Below, piece by piece: positions 56,690 through 64,000 of a DNA stretch of 64,000 bases (its first letter is position 1; every line of letters begins with the position of its first letter). The notes beneath the pieces were generated by a model. That model worked only from the letters and a program-made list of their open reading frames with translations. It was not told where the DNA came from and made no database searches. The stretch covers positions 868,001-932,000 of the forward strand of contig NZ_CP050177.1 in assembly GCF_011694815.1 (NCBI RefSeq), in the 5' to 3' direction. The DNA is from Streptomyces liangshanensis (GTDB taxonomy: Bacteria; Actinomycetota; Actinomycetes; Streptomycetales; Streptomycetaceae). The position numbers and the translations under genes were made by a program.

Positions 56690-58602
56690 CGGACGGCTCC
56701 CCAGCTGCCGAGCCGCGGATCACACCGGAACGGACCTTCGCGCTCGTGGTGGGCGTCGAGTCCTACGAGATCAACGCCCGGCTGAATCTCCCCGGCCCGG
56801 CCCGCGACGCCGTCCGCTTCGCCGATTGGCTCACCGGCACCGGCGTACCGAAGAGCAACGTACGCCTTCTGCTGTCGCCCCTGGCCGGCGCCGGGGTCGA
56901 GGGGCTGGCCAAGCCCGCGACACAGAAGAACGTCGAGGAGGCGCTCTTCACGGACCTCCCCCAGTGCGACGGTGACCTGCTGTGGATCTACTGGGCCGGA
57001 CACGGCTTCCTGGACCGCCGCCACGATCTGCTGCTGCCGTACGCCGACGCCACCGCTGGTCTCTTCGCTCACCTCAATCTCAGCTCGGCCCTGCGCCGGT
57101 GGAAGTCCGACGAGATCGCGGCGGGGCGCTTCCGCCGTACCGTCACCGTGGGTGATGCCTGCCGGCTCGACATCGGACGGCTCACAGGGAAGTTCCCCCA
57201 GGTGAACTATCCGGCGGGCGCCCCCACCCGGCGCATGCAGTTCACGCTCTACGCGTCCCGGGTCGGTGAGCCCGCGAAGAACACCGTCCAGGCGGGCCAG
57301 TTCACGGATACCCTCCTCAGACGTCTGGAGGGCCGAACGCTCGAACTGGCGACGCTCGAACTGGCCGACATCGCCAGGGACGTGCAGGCTGACTTCACCG
57401 TCATGCGCGCGAACGGCACGGCCTGGCAACATCCGCAGTTCGACATCGCTCTGGGCTGGGACGGTTCCTCTCTCCACGGGGACGCCTGGGTGGACGGCGG
57501 TAGGGCGAGTGGGCCGACCGGCGGCCTTGTCCTCGACCAGGTGGCCTGGACGGAACTGGGGCAAGTGATATACGAGGGAACGGAGTTACCGCCTGACACC
57601 TACGCGGCGTACCGCTGGGCCTTCGAGGTGACGGGCTGCGCCCCGCCGATGGATCACAGGTTGCCGTCGGCGGACCTGGTGGAGATCGTGCGTGATCTCG
57701 ACGACCGGCAGGGCATCAGCCGTGCCGTTCCGCTCGCTCTGCCGTTCGTCAAGCACCTGGCATCCCGCGCCGCGCCCTCTCCCTGGGTCGTGGCCGCGAA
57801 CGGATGGGTGGAACGTACGCGTGAACGCCTCGGGGCGGATCCCGTTCCCGCTCCGCCCTCTCGCCCGGTCGAGCCCACCGCGCTGCACGTGCGGTTGACC
57901 GAGGAGGACGACAACTCCTACCGACTGCAACTCTGGTCGTTCCAGGGGGGCTGGGACTACGTGGGCGACTTTCCGAACCCCATGGACCTGGAAGCCGTAC
58001 GGAAGGTACTCACCGATCACCTCCTGACCGAAGCGACAAAGCCTGCGCGGATCGAGTTCCACGTTCCGTTCGACCTGTTGGATGTGCCGTTCGAGACCTG
58101 GGCGGTGCCGCGCCCTGCGCGCAAAGGGCGCGGTGAGCGGGCCGTCCAGCTCGGCTGCCGCTACGAGGTCGTGCTGCGCTGCCCCGAGGAACGCGAGGAT
58201 CTCGAACTCTGGCTGGCCAAGTGGCAGTGGTACGAGACTCACGGCGGCCTGCATCCCGACGCCGTGCGGGACATCACGGACCGCGATGTGTCCGGCAACC
58301 TGACGGACGAGCTGCAACTGAACGCGTCCCCGGTCTGCGTGCTGGCCGACGTGACCGAGGAACTGGTCTTAGACGTCCTGGAAGCCGTGGTGGACGGCGG
58401 GATACCGATCGCCGTTTGGCGACGCCGCTCCCCCGCGCTCGGCACGGCCATACGTACAGCACTCGACCCCGATCCTCCCCACGCACTCGACGTGGCATCG
58501 CTGCCCGCCGGAATCAAGCGGGCCCGGGTGAATCAACACCCGGTCGCACTGCTCTACGACAACCCCGGTCGGGTGCCCCTGAGGCGGTCGCTGTCCTCGT
58601 GA
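56686..58602 (+). CDS. Caspase-like protease with VMAP-C-like tail (conflict-system effector)
   Basis: 638 residues, GTG start. Residues about 17-245 form a caspase/peptidase C14 domain: FALVVGVESYEINARLNLPGPARDAVRFADWL, histidine in IYWAGHG (His106), cysteine in VGDACRLD (Cys159); both dyad residues are present. Residues about 275-375 are a helical block that may be an effector-associated (death-like) adaptor domain. Residues about 400-635 resemble VMAP-C: RIEFHVPFDLLDVPFETWAV, LGCRYEVVLRCPEER, WLAKWQWYE, VLADVTEELVLDVLEAVVDGGIPIAVWRR. VMAP proteins accompany MoxR and vWA partners in proposed NTP-dependent immunity systems. It holds TTA codons at residues 301 and 562, so translation may need bldA tRNA. 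Confidence 0.8.
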   Translation: MTDGSPAAEPRITPERTFALVVGVESYEINARLNLPGPARDAVRFADWLTGTGVPKSNVRLLLSPLAGAGVEGLAKPATQKNVEEALFTDLPQCDGDLLWIYWAGHGFLDRRHDLLLPYADATAGLFAHLNLSSALRRWKSDEIAAGRFRRTVTVGDACRLDIGRLTGKFPQVNYPAGAPTRRMQFTLYASRVGEPAKNTVQAGQFTDTLLRRLEGRTLELATLELADIARDVQADFTVMRANGTAWQHPQFDIALGWDGSSLHGDAWVDGGRASGPTGGLVLDQVAWTELGQVIYEGTELPPDTYAAYRWAFEVTGCAPPMDHRLPSADLVEIVRDLDDRQGISRAVPLALPFVKHLASRAAPSPWVVAANGWVERTRERLGADPVPAPPSRPVEPTALHVRLTEEDDNSYRLQLWSFQGGWDYVGDFPNPMDLEAVRKVLTDHLLTEATKPARIEFHVPFDLLDVPFETWAVPRPARKGRGERAVQLGCRYEVVLRCPEEREDLELWLAKWQWYETHGGLHPDAVRDITDRDVSGNLTDELQLNASPVCVLADVTEELVLDVLEAVVDGGIPIAVWRRRSPALGTAIRTALDPDPPHALDVASLPAGIKRARVNQHPVALLYDNPGRVPLRRSLSS

Positions 58603-58627
58603 ACCGTCGTCTACGAGAGGAAGTCCG

Positions 58628-59695
58628 ATGAGCGCCGCCAAGGACTGGTGGATCTACCGGGGCACGGGCACGGTCGCGGACAAGCGCGCCCGGCTTGACG
58701 AGAACCGGCCGCCGTGGCGGGAGTTCAGAGGCGTCCCCGACCCGGAGTACGCCCCGCCCGGCACCGCCGGACCTGCTTGGGCCGACACCTGGCAACGCGG
58801 CGACGGATACGTACCGGACGACGCGGAGATCAACGCCGTGAACACGGCCATCTACCTGCGCCGCCCGCTCCTCGTCACCGGCAAGCCCGGAGTCGGCAAG
58901 TCGACACTGGCGCACAGCATCGCGGCGGACCTGGAACTCGGGCCGGTCCTGCACTGGCCGGTGACCAGCCGCAGTTCCCTGCGGGACGGGCTCTACCAGT
59001 ACGACGCGATCGGGCGTCTGCACGACGCGAACCTGCGCCACCTGAAGGCCGGCCGGAGCGCGCCGCCCCGGCGGCTGCAAGGCGGGCGCCCCTCCTCGGG
59101 CAGCGCCATCGCGCCGTACCTGCGTCTTGGCCCGCTCGGCACAGCGCTGCTGCCGCAGGAGCGCCCCCGTGTGCTGCTCGTCGACGAGATCGACAAGAGC
59201 GATATCGACCTGCCCGGCGACCTGCTGACCGTGTTCGAGGAGGGTTCCTTCGAGATCCCGGAGCTGGCACGGATCGCCGCCCGTCAGCCGCGGGTCAGGG
59301 TGGGCACGCAGGACGATCCCGAGGTGTGTGCGGGGATCGACCGCGGACTGGTCCAGTGCAACGCGTTCCCCGTCGTCGTACTGACCAGCAACGGCGAGCG
59401 CGACTTCCCGCCACCCTTCCTGCGTCGCTGCATTCGCCTGCACGTCGAGCCGCCGTGCGAGGAGAAGCTGAAGAAGATCGTCCGGCAGCGGCTGAGGCTC
59501 GACGACACGACCCGGGACGACCGCTACCAGGATCTGATCGTCGACTTCATCGAGCGCCGCACGGAAGGCGACCTGGCGACGGACCAACTACTCAACGCCG
59601 TCCAGCTGCGGTTGAGCGGCGCGTGGTCGGGAGCGGGCGAGCGCAAGGACTTCCTGAACGCCGTACTGCAACGGCTGACAGGGCCGTTGGCGTGA
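58628..59695 (+). CDS. MoxR-type AAA+ ATPase of the conflict operon
   Basis: 355 residues, GAGAGGAAG before the ATG, 25 bases after the upstream stop. Walker A G-K-P-G-V-G-K-S (85-92), Walker B L-L-V-D-E-I-D (Asp186, Glu187), sensor 1 [27 protein letters not shown], arginine finger region L-R-R-C. A stretch between ([32 protein letters not shown]) matches the MoxR insertion. MoxR proteins remodel partners carrying vWA domains, here the giant protein whose gene overlaps it (GTGA). No TTA codon is visible in this gene. Confidence 0.88.
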   Translation: MSAAKDWWIYRGTGTVADKRARLDENRPPWREFRGVPDPEYAPPGTAGPAWADTWQRGDGYVPDDAEINAVNTAIYLRRPLLVTGKPGVGKSTLAHSIAADLELGPVLHWPVTSRSSLRDGLYQYDAIGRLHDANLRHLKAGRSAPPRRLQGGRPSSGSAIAPYLRLGPLGTALLPQERPRVLLVDEIDKSDIDLPGDLLTVFEEGSFEIPELARIAARQPRVRVGTQDDPEVCAGIDRGLVQCNAFPVVVLTSNGERDFPPPFLRRCIRLHVEPPCEEKLKKIVRQRLRLDDTTRDDRYQDLIVDFIERRTEGDLATDQLLNAVQLRLSGAWSGAGERKDFLNAVLQRLTGPLA

Positions 59696-62600
59696 TCGAG
59701 CGGCTGCTGCGGGCACTGGAGGAGTCCGGCGCGAACGCCGGACCGGAGGAGCTGACGGACATCCTCTGGCTGGCGGCGCGCGTCGGTGGCGCCGCGGACC
59801 CGGACGCGGTTTCCGCTCGGGACGGCCTCGACGAGCCCGAGGCGACGTCGCCGACCGAGTACCCGGCCGTGGGCCCCGAGGAGGAAGACCCGGCGCCGGA
59901 GGAGGAGTTCTACACCGCGGGCGATCTCACGGACGCGCCCGGCCCGGCGCGGCAGGGCATCGAACTGGTCCGCGTCCGCCGAGCCTCGTCCGTCCGGGAT
60001 CCGCTCGCGGTGATGCGGGCTCTGCGCCCCCTGGGTCGTTCGAAGGACACCTCGGGCGGGAACCCAACCGACTGCGAACTCGACGAGGAGCTGACGGTCC
60101 GCAGGACCGTCGAGCAGCGCCTCCCGACGCCGGTGCTGCGGCCGCGCAGGGGCCGCTGGCTGGACCTGGCCCTCGTCGTGGACGCCCACCACTCGATGCT
60201 GCTCTGGCACGACCTGGTCGGCGAACTGCGGCGAGTGTTCGTGCAAACAGGCATCTTCCGCGACGTACGCACCTGGCACCTTCTCGGCACCGGCCCGGAC
60301 GCCGACGAGCCGCTGTCCGTGGCCCGTACTCCCACCGGTGAGCGGCGCAGCGTGCAGGAGGTGTCCGACCCGTCGGGGCACCGTCTGGTCATCGTCGTCA
60401 CGGACGTGGTGGCGCGCGGCTGGGCCGAGGCGGACGTCGCGCGCATGCTGCGGCAGTGGGCGTCCCACGGTCCGGTGGCACTGCTCAACGTACTGCCGCG
60501 CCGGCTGTGGGACCGTGGCGCGGTGCGGCCACGCTCGCTGCCGTTGCGTTCGGTCGGTCCGGCGTCGCCCAACACGTCGTGGCGGGTGGGCGCGCCCGCA
60601 CGGAGCCGCCGCAGGAGCGTACGGCCGCGGCCCACCGCGCAGTTGCTCGCGATCCCGATGGTGGAGGCCGAACCGGCGTCCGTGCTGCTCCTGGCGAAGC
60701 TGGTGGCCGGCAGCGGCCAGTGGACGCGGGTGCCCTGCCTGGCGCTCCCCCGTACGCCGTCGTCGCCGGCGCCGCCGGCGGCCGAGCCCTTCGCTCCCGC
60801 CCGCGAGGAGGTTACCGACGTACTGCGCCGCTTCAGGGCAAGTGCGTCCCCCCTCGCCCAACGGCTGGCCGGACATCTGTCCGCCGTACCTTTGAGCCTC
60901 CCGGTCATGAACCTCGTCCGCCAGACAATGCTCCCCGCGGCGGAGCACGGCCATCTGGCAGAGGTCGCCCTCGGAGGCCTCTTCACCCCCTGGGGCCAGG
61001 AGGCGACGGCCGACCCGGACCGCGTTCCCTTCGACTTCCGCCCCGGGGTCCGGGCAGCACTGCTGGGCGGCCAGCGCCGGGACGACATCACGTCCGTGCA
61101 GCAACTGGTACGGCGCGAGATGGGCACGGGGATCAGCGAGTACGGCGCGACCAGCGGCGGCGACTTCCTCGCGGGGCGCGGAGTCGGGGACGGCACCGGT
61201 GAGCGGGGGCTCGTGCCGGAGGCTGCGCCGTTCGCGACTCGGGAGGCCGGGGCAGACGCGGCCGCGCCGATTGCCGGGGCGGGAAGCTGGGTCTCGGACC
61301 CCCCGCCCGGGCTCCAGCCCATGCCCGAACTCGTCGACCGCTACGTGGACGAACAATTGCGGCGGGTACTGGCTAGGGCAAAGCGCGGGCACAGCTCGTT
61401 CACGGTGCTGCTGGGCGATGCGGGGTCGGGGAAGACGACGGCCATCACCCGAGCCATGGCCGGCCTGCCGGACGACTGGACGTGGTGGGCTCCGCGGTCA
61501 CCGGACGAACTGGTCGATGCGGGACAACGGCTGCGCCCTCGAACGGCTGTGATCGTGCCCGACCTCCACTCCTTCCTACTGGGGTCCGACCGTAGGGCGC
61601 CCACGACGACCGCCGATCTCATCAATCTGATGTCCGCACCGGGCCCCGTGCTGGTGCTGAGCGAACTCAGACCCGAGGACTTCCATGTACTGAGAACGGA
61701 CCACTCGGAGCAAGCCGAGTCCTTTCAATCCGCCCTCGGCCGAATCGACTTGTTACGGGTGTATTCACTGACCGCGGAGGTGGAAACTCTCGCGCGCGTC
61801 CGCAATGCTCCCTCCCTCGCCAGGACACTGCTCGTAGCGGCGCTGGACATCCGGCGCCTGGGACACACAGCCAAGATGTCACGCCGGCTGCTGGAGGCAG
61901 CGACACTGATCTACCGGTCTCCCGGCTCCGACCGGGACGCCGCTCCGCACGACTGGCTTTCGACAGCGCTGGAATATGCCTGCGCAGAGGTGCCCGACGG
62001 CCCGTCGGTGATGGCCGGCGGGGATCACTACGAGCTGAACGACTTCGTGGAGTGGGCCGATCGACAGGACCGACCGGACCTCGCCCCACCCGACGCACTC
62101 TGGCCCGTGCTGGCCCGCTTCGCCCAGCCGTCGTCACTGGACGTCCTGGCCCGGACCGCTCGGGAGCGAGGTCTGCCCGAGGCGGCCCGGCTCCTCAGGA
62201 ACGCGGCGGCATTTCACACCGACACCCACTCCCCCGTGATCCAGAGCCTGACCCGAGCCGCCGAGAACCGGCTGGTGAAGATCAGCCGGGACCGTGAGGA
62301 GCTGGGCTCGGGAATCCTTCTCGCAGCCGGGCAGATAGCTGTGCCGGCCGCTCTGCTCCCGGCGGGCAGCGTCGCCCCCCTCCTGCGCCTCGAAGGTCGC
62401 CCATGGAAGGACTCGCGCACGTGGCATGCCCAATTGGCGGCCGGGACGGCGCATTCGGTGCTGGCCCTGCTGACGAACGTGGGACCCGAGCGCGCCCCGC
62501 AGGAGCCGCCCCTGCCGTCCGCTCCCTCCCCGACAGTGGGGGACTGGGCCCTGGTCTGCGGGCTCAGGCGGGACCGCACCTCTCGACCCACGCTTCCGGT

Positions 62601-63729
62601 ACTGGCCCGCTATCGGGTCACGTCCGTGCGGGGCGACAGCTTCGTACTGGAGTCAGCAGCGGCAGACCCCGTGCCCCCGCCCGGGGCGGCAGTTGTCGAC
62701 CTGCATGGTGCTGTGATCGGCATGGTGTACCGGAGCACGGGTGACGTCGAGCACCGGCTCCACGCCACACGGATCCCGCCTTCCTCGCAGGCGGCCTCCC
62801 GGACCCCTGAGTCCACGTCGAGCCGACTCGTGCTCGAACCGGCGCGTTCACGCGCCGTACTGATCGGAGCCGACAGATACGAGGAGTTCCCGGACCTCCC
62901 CGGCTCCCACGAGCAGGCGCTCGTGCTGGCGCGCGCGTTGGGACGGACCCAGGATTCCGGCCCGTTCGACGATGCCAACGTGTCGCTCGTCTGGAACCAG
63001 CATTTCCCCCAGCCTCTCGTCCCTTCGCTGGAGAACCTTTTACAGCGGGCCGAGCACACACTTCTCGTCCACTTCACGGGTCACCTGCTGGAAACACCCC
63101 ACGACACCTTTCTCGCCTTCCCCAATTCCCGTCGCGAGCTGCCCGCTGTCACCGCACTGTCCGTCCGGCGCCTGATTTCGCTGATGGAGGACAGTCCCGC
63201 CCGGTTCAAGGTTCTCATCCTCGACGCCTACCTGTCGGACGCAGAGAGAATATGGTCGTGGCTGAACCCCCGACACATGCGGGGGAGCTGGTCGCTGGTC
63301 ACCGCTCCCCAGGGGCTCGCGCGACCGCGGTTGACACTCACGAACGAGTTCGCCGGCGTGCTCACCGAAGGAATTCCCCAGGCACCGGAGTTCATCAGCC
63401 TCAGGGACATGACTGCTCGCATCAGCGACCGCAGTCTTGCCAGTCCTATTCAAATCTTTGAGGCCACCAGCTCCGATTCCCGGGGTCTCCTCCTGCGCAA
63501 CCCGGCTTCCGCACCACCACTCGAAGGCACCGTCAAATGGTTCAACAAGGATAAGGGTTTCGGATTCATCGCTGTCGACAACGGACATGATGTCTTCGTC
63601 CACTACTCGGCCATCCAGATGGCCGGCTTCCGCGGGCTCGAGGTCGGCCAGCGCGTCCAACTCCGGATCGCCCAGGGCGACCGCGGCCCGCAGGCGGAGG
63701 GTGTTCGCCCCCTTCCGTCCGACGTGTGA
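59692..63729 (+). CDS. Giant SAV_2336-like/vWA/P-loop/pseudo-caspase/cold-shock fusion protein
   Basis: 1,345 residues, GTG start overlapping the MoxR stop. In order: a SAV_2336-type N-terminal helix ([32 protein letters not shown], 2-33); acidic linker; vWA domain (about 155-310) whose MIDAS reads D-A-H-H-S at 164-168 instead of D-x-S-x-S; Pro/Arg-rich linker and helical region; STAND-like P-loop G-D-A-G-S-G-K-T (575-582) with VIVPDLHSF as possible Walker B; helical repeats; caspase-like domain (about 1048-1270) with His1131 (VHFTGH) but Tyr1180 in the cysteine position (LILDAYLSD); cold-shock domain (about 1277-1340) with K-G-F-G-F-I (1288-1293) and V-F-V-H-Y-S-A-I (1301-1308). TTA codons at residues 688 and 1117. 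The last 900 bases have lower GC than the rest. Confidence 0.85.
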   Translation: MIERLLRALEESGANAGPEELTDILWLAARVGGAADPDAVSARDGLDEPEATSPTEYPAVGPEEEDPAPEEEFYTAGDLTDAPGPARQGIELVRVRRASSVRDPLAVMRALRPLGRSKDTSGGNPTDCELDEELTVRRTVEQRLPTPVLRPRRGRWLDLALVVDAHHSMLLWHDLVGELRRVFVQTGIFRDVRTWHLLGTGPDADEPLSVARTPTGERRSVQEVSDPSGHRLVIVVTDVVARGWAEADVARMLRQWASHGPVALLNVLPRRLWDRGAVRPRSLPLRSVGPASPNTSWRVGAPARSRRRSVRPRPTAQLLAIPMVEAEPASVLLLAKLVAGSGQWTRVPCLALPRTPSSPAPPAAEPFAPAREEVTDVLRRFRASASPLAQRLAGHLSAVPLSLPVMNLVRQTMLPAAEHGHLAEVALGGLFTPWGQEATADPDRVPFDFRPGVRAALLGGQRRDDITSVQQLVRREMGTGISEYGATSGGDFLAGRGVGDGTGERGLVPEAAPFATREAGADAAAPIAGAGSWVSDPPPGLQPMPELVDRYVDEQLRRVLARAKRGHSSFTVLLGDAGSGKTTAITRAMAGLPDDWTWWAPRSPDELVDAGQRLRPRTAVIVPDLHSFLLGSDRRAPTTTADLINLMSAPGPVLVLSELRPEDFHVLRTDHSEQAESFQSALGRIDLLRVYSLTAEVETLARVRNAPSLARTLLVAALDIRRLGHTAKMSRRLLEAATLIYRSPGSDRDAAPHDWLSTALEYACAEVPDGPSVMAGGDHYELNDFVEWADRQDRPDLAPPDALWPVLARFAQPSSLDVLARTARERGLPEAARLLRNAAAFHTDTHSPVIQSLTRAAENRLVKISRDREELGSGILLAAGQIAVPAALLPAGSVAPLLRLEGRPWKDSRTWHAQLAAGTAHSVLALLTNVGPERAPQEPPLPSAPSPTVGDWALVCGLRRDRTSRPTLPVLARYRVTSVRGDSFVLESAAADPVPPPGAAVVDLHGAVIGMVYRSTGDVEHRLHATRIPPSSQAASRTPESTSSRLVLEPARSRAVLIGADRYEEFPDLPGSHEQALVLARALGRTQDSGPFDDANVSLVWNQHFPQPLVPSLENLLQRAEHTLLVHFTGHLLETPHDTFLAFPNSRRELPAVTALSVRRLISLMEDSPARFKVLILDAYLSDAERIWSWLNPRHMRGSWSLVTAPQGLARPRLTLTNEFAGVLTEGIPQAPEFISLRDMTARISDRSLASPIQIFEATSSDSRGLLLRNPASAPPLEGTVKWFNKDKGFGFIAVDNGHDVFVHYSAIQMAGFRGLEVGQRVQLRIAQGDRGPQAEGVRPLPSDV

Positions 63730-64000
63730 CGCGAGCGTGCTGCGTCTGGGTACTACGGAGGCCAGGACTCCATGTCTACAGCGCTCACGACGTCGAGCGC
63801 TGGATCGCCCGGCACCGTACGATCCCCGAGCGTGCGGTCCGATGCCCCACGCCGAGACCGTTCTCCTCGGTGGGCATGTGTCCAGTGACATCGAGCACCG
63901 CCCCCACCATCCCTCCCCTTGTCGAGCCACCGTCCGCGGGAAAGGCCGGCGCCCGACCGGTCCCCCGGAACGACGGAAAGGCGGTACCGGATTTCTCCGA
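63730..64000 (+). other. 271-bp tail with no clear gene
   Basis: No complete gene is seen. A small frame (ATG at 63772 after a spaced GGAGG) would give 38 residues of low-complexity sequence. Another frame reads VYSAHDVERWIARHRTI, which loosely recalls the catalytic region of IS630-type transposases (D-N-Y-x-x-H-x-x-x-V-x-x-W-L), so further insertion-sequence debris is possible. No terminator for the conflict operon is evident within this stretch. Confidence 0.3.

Noticed and set aside
63772..63840. Possible IS630 transposase fragment (VYSAHDVERWIARHRTI)
   Set aside because: Only a loose resemblance to the catalytic strand; the Asp expected before it is absent and no flanking repeats are visible, so it is mentioned only as possible debris.
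1..64000. CRISPR arrays, tRNA genes, prophage or a secondary-metabolite cluster
   Set aside because: No regularly spaced repeats, no tRNA-like cloverleaf, no phage structural genes, and no polyketide or peptide synthetase domains were seen; the AfsR-like regulator alone is not evidence of a cluster.

Overview
The window reads as chromosomal DNA of a Streptomyces or close relative. GC is very high with G/C-rich third codon positions, GTG and TTG starts are common, and there are many SARP, TetR, MarR, AraC and ECF regulators, secreted carbohydrate-active enzymes and a few TTA codons. No tRNA, rRNA, CRISPR array or intact transposon is visible. Annotation rests on reading protein motifs by eye; no search was run.

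Layout. 1-5 kb: a translationally coupled pair of small secreted cysteine proteins, a solitary AraC DNA-binding domain, an AfsR-like regulator and an Excalibur-domain membrane protein. 5-21 kb: a DEAD-box helicase with a leader hairpin, a ThuA/PQQ-type secreted carbohydrate pair, an FAD monooxygenase, a phosphodiester glycosidase-like exoprotein, and a 1,232-residue double beta-helix exoprotein behind an AGGAAGGTTTCCT-type operator. 21-36 kb: small regulator/enzyme units (TetR/SDR, TetR/tautomerase/SDR, SDR/XRE), many with recognisable palindromic operators, plus a GH87-like enzyme, a lipoprotein, an I36 protease inhibitor, a serine hydrolase and a large TerD protein. 36-50 kb: MarR with an MFS pump, MarR with an SDR, an MMPL transporter followed by a two-component system and a phosphoesterase, an ECF sigma operon ending in a PIG-V-like enzyme, and a MerB-like protein with a divergent AraC regulator.

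About 50.1-55.4 kb is a mosaic of intact and broken genes lying between relics of an ISL3-type and an IS110-type transposase. It holds a GMC oxidoreductase, a CGNR regulator, a SnoaL-like protein and an internally deleted paralogue of it, an alpha/beta-hydrolase fragment and a metallo-beta-lactamase-fold enzyme.

55.5-63.7 kb is the most interesting part: four tightly packed genes forming what I interpret as an NTP-dependent conflict (immunity or cell-death) system of the MoxR-vWA-VMAP class. They encode a GHSLGG-type alpha/beta hydrolase, a caspase-like protease with a VMAP-C-like tail and an intact His/Cys dyad, a MoxR-type AAA+ ATPase, and a 1,345-residue protein joining a SAV_2336-like N-terminus, a degenerate vWA domain, a P-loop NTPase, a caspase-like domain lacking its cysteine, and a complete cold-shock domain. 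Three of the four genes carry TTA codons (five in all), which suggests bldA-dependent, developmentally timed translation. The cold-shock fusion implies that a nucleic acid may be the trigger.
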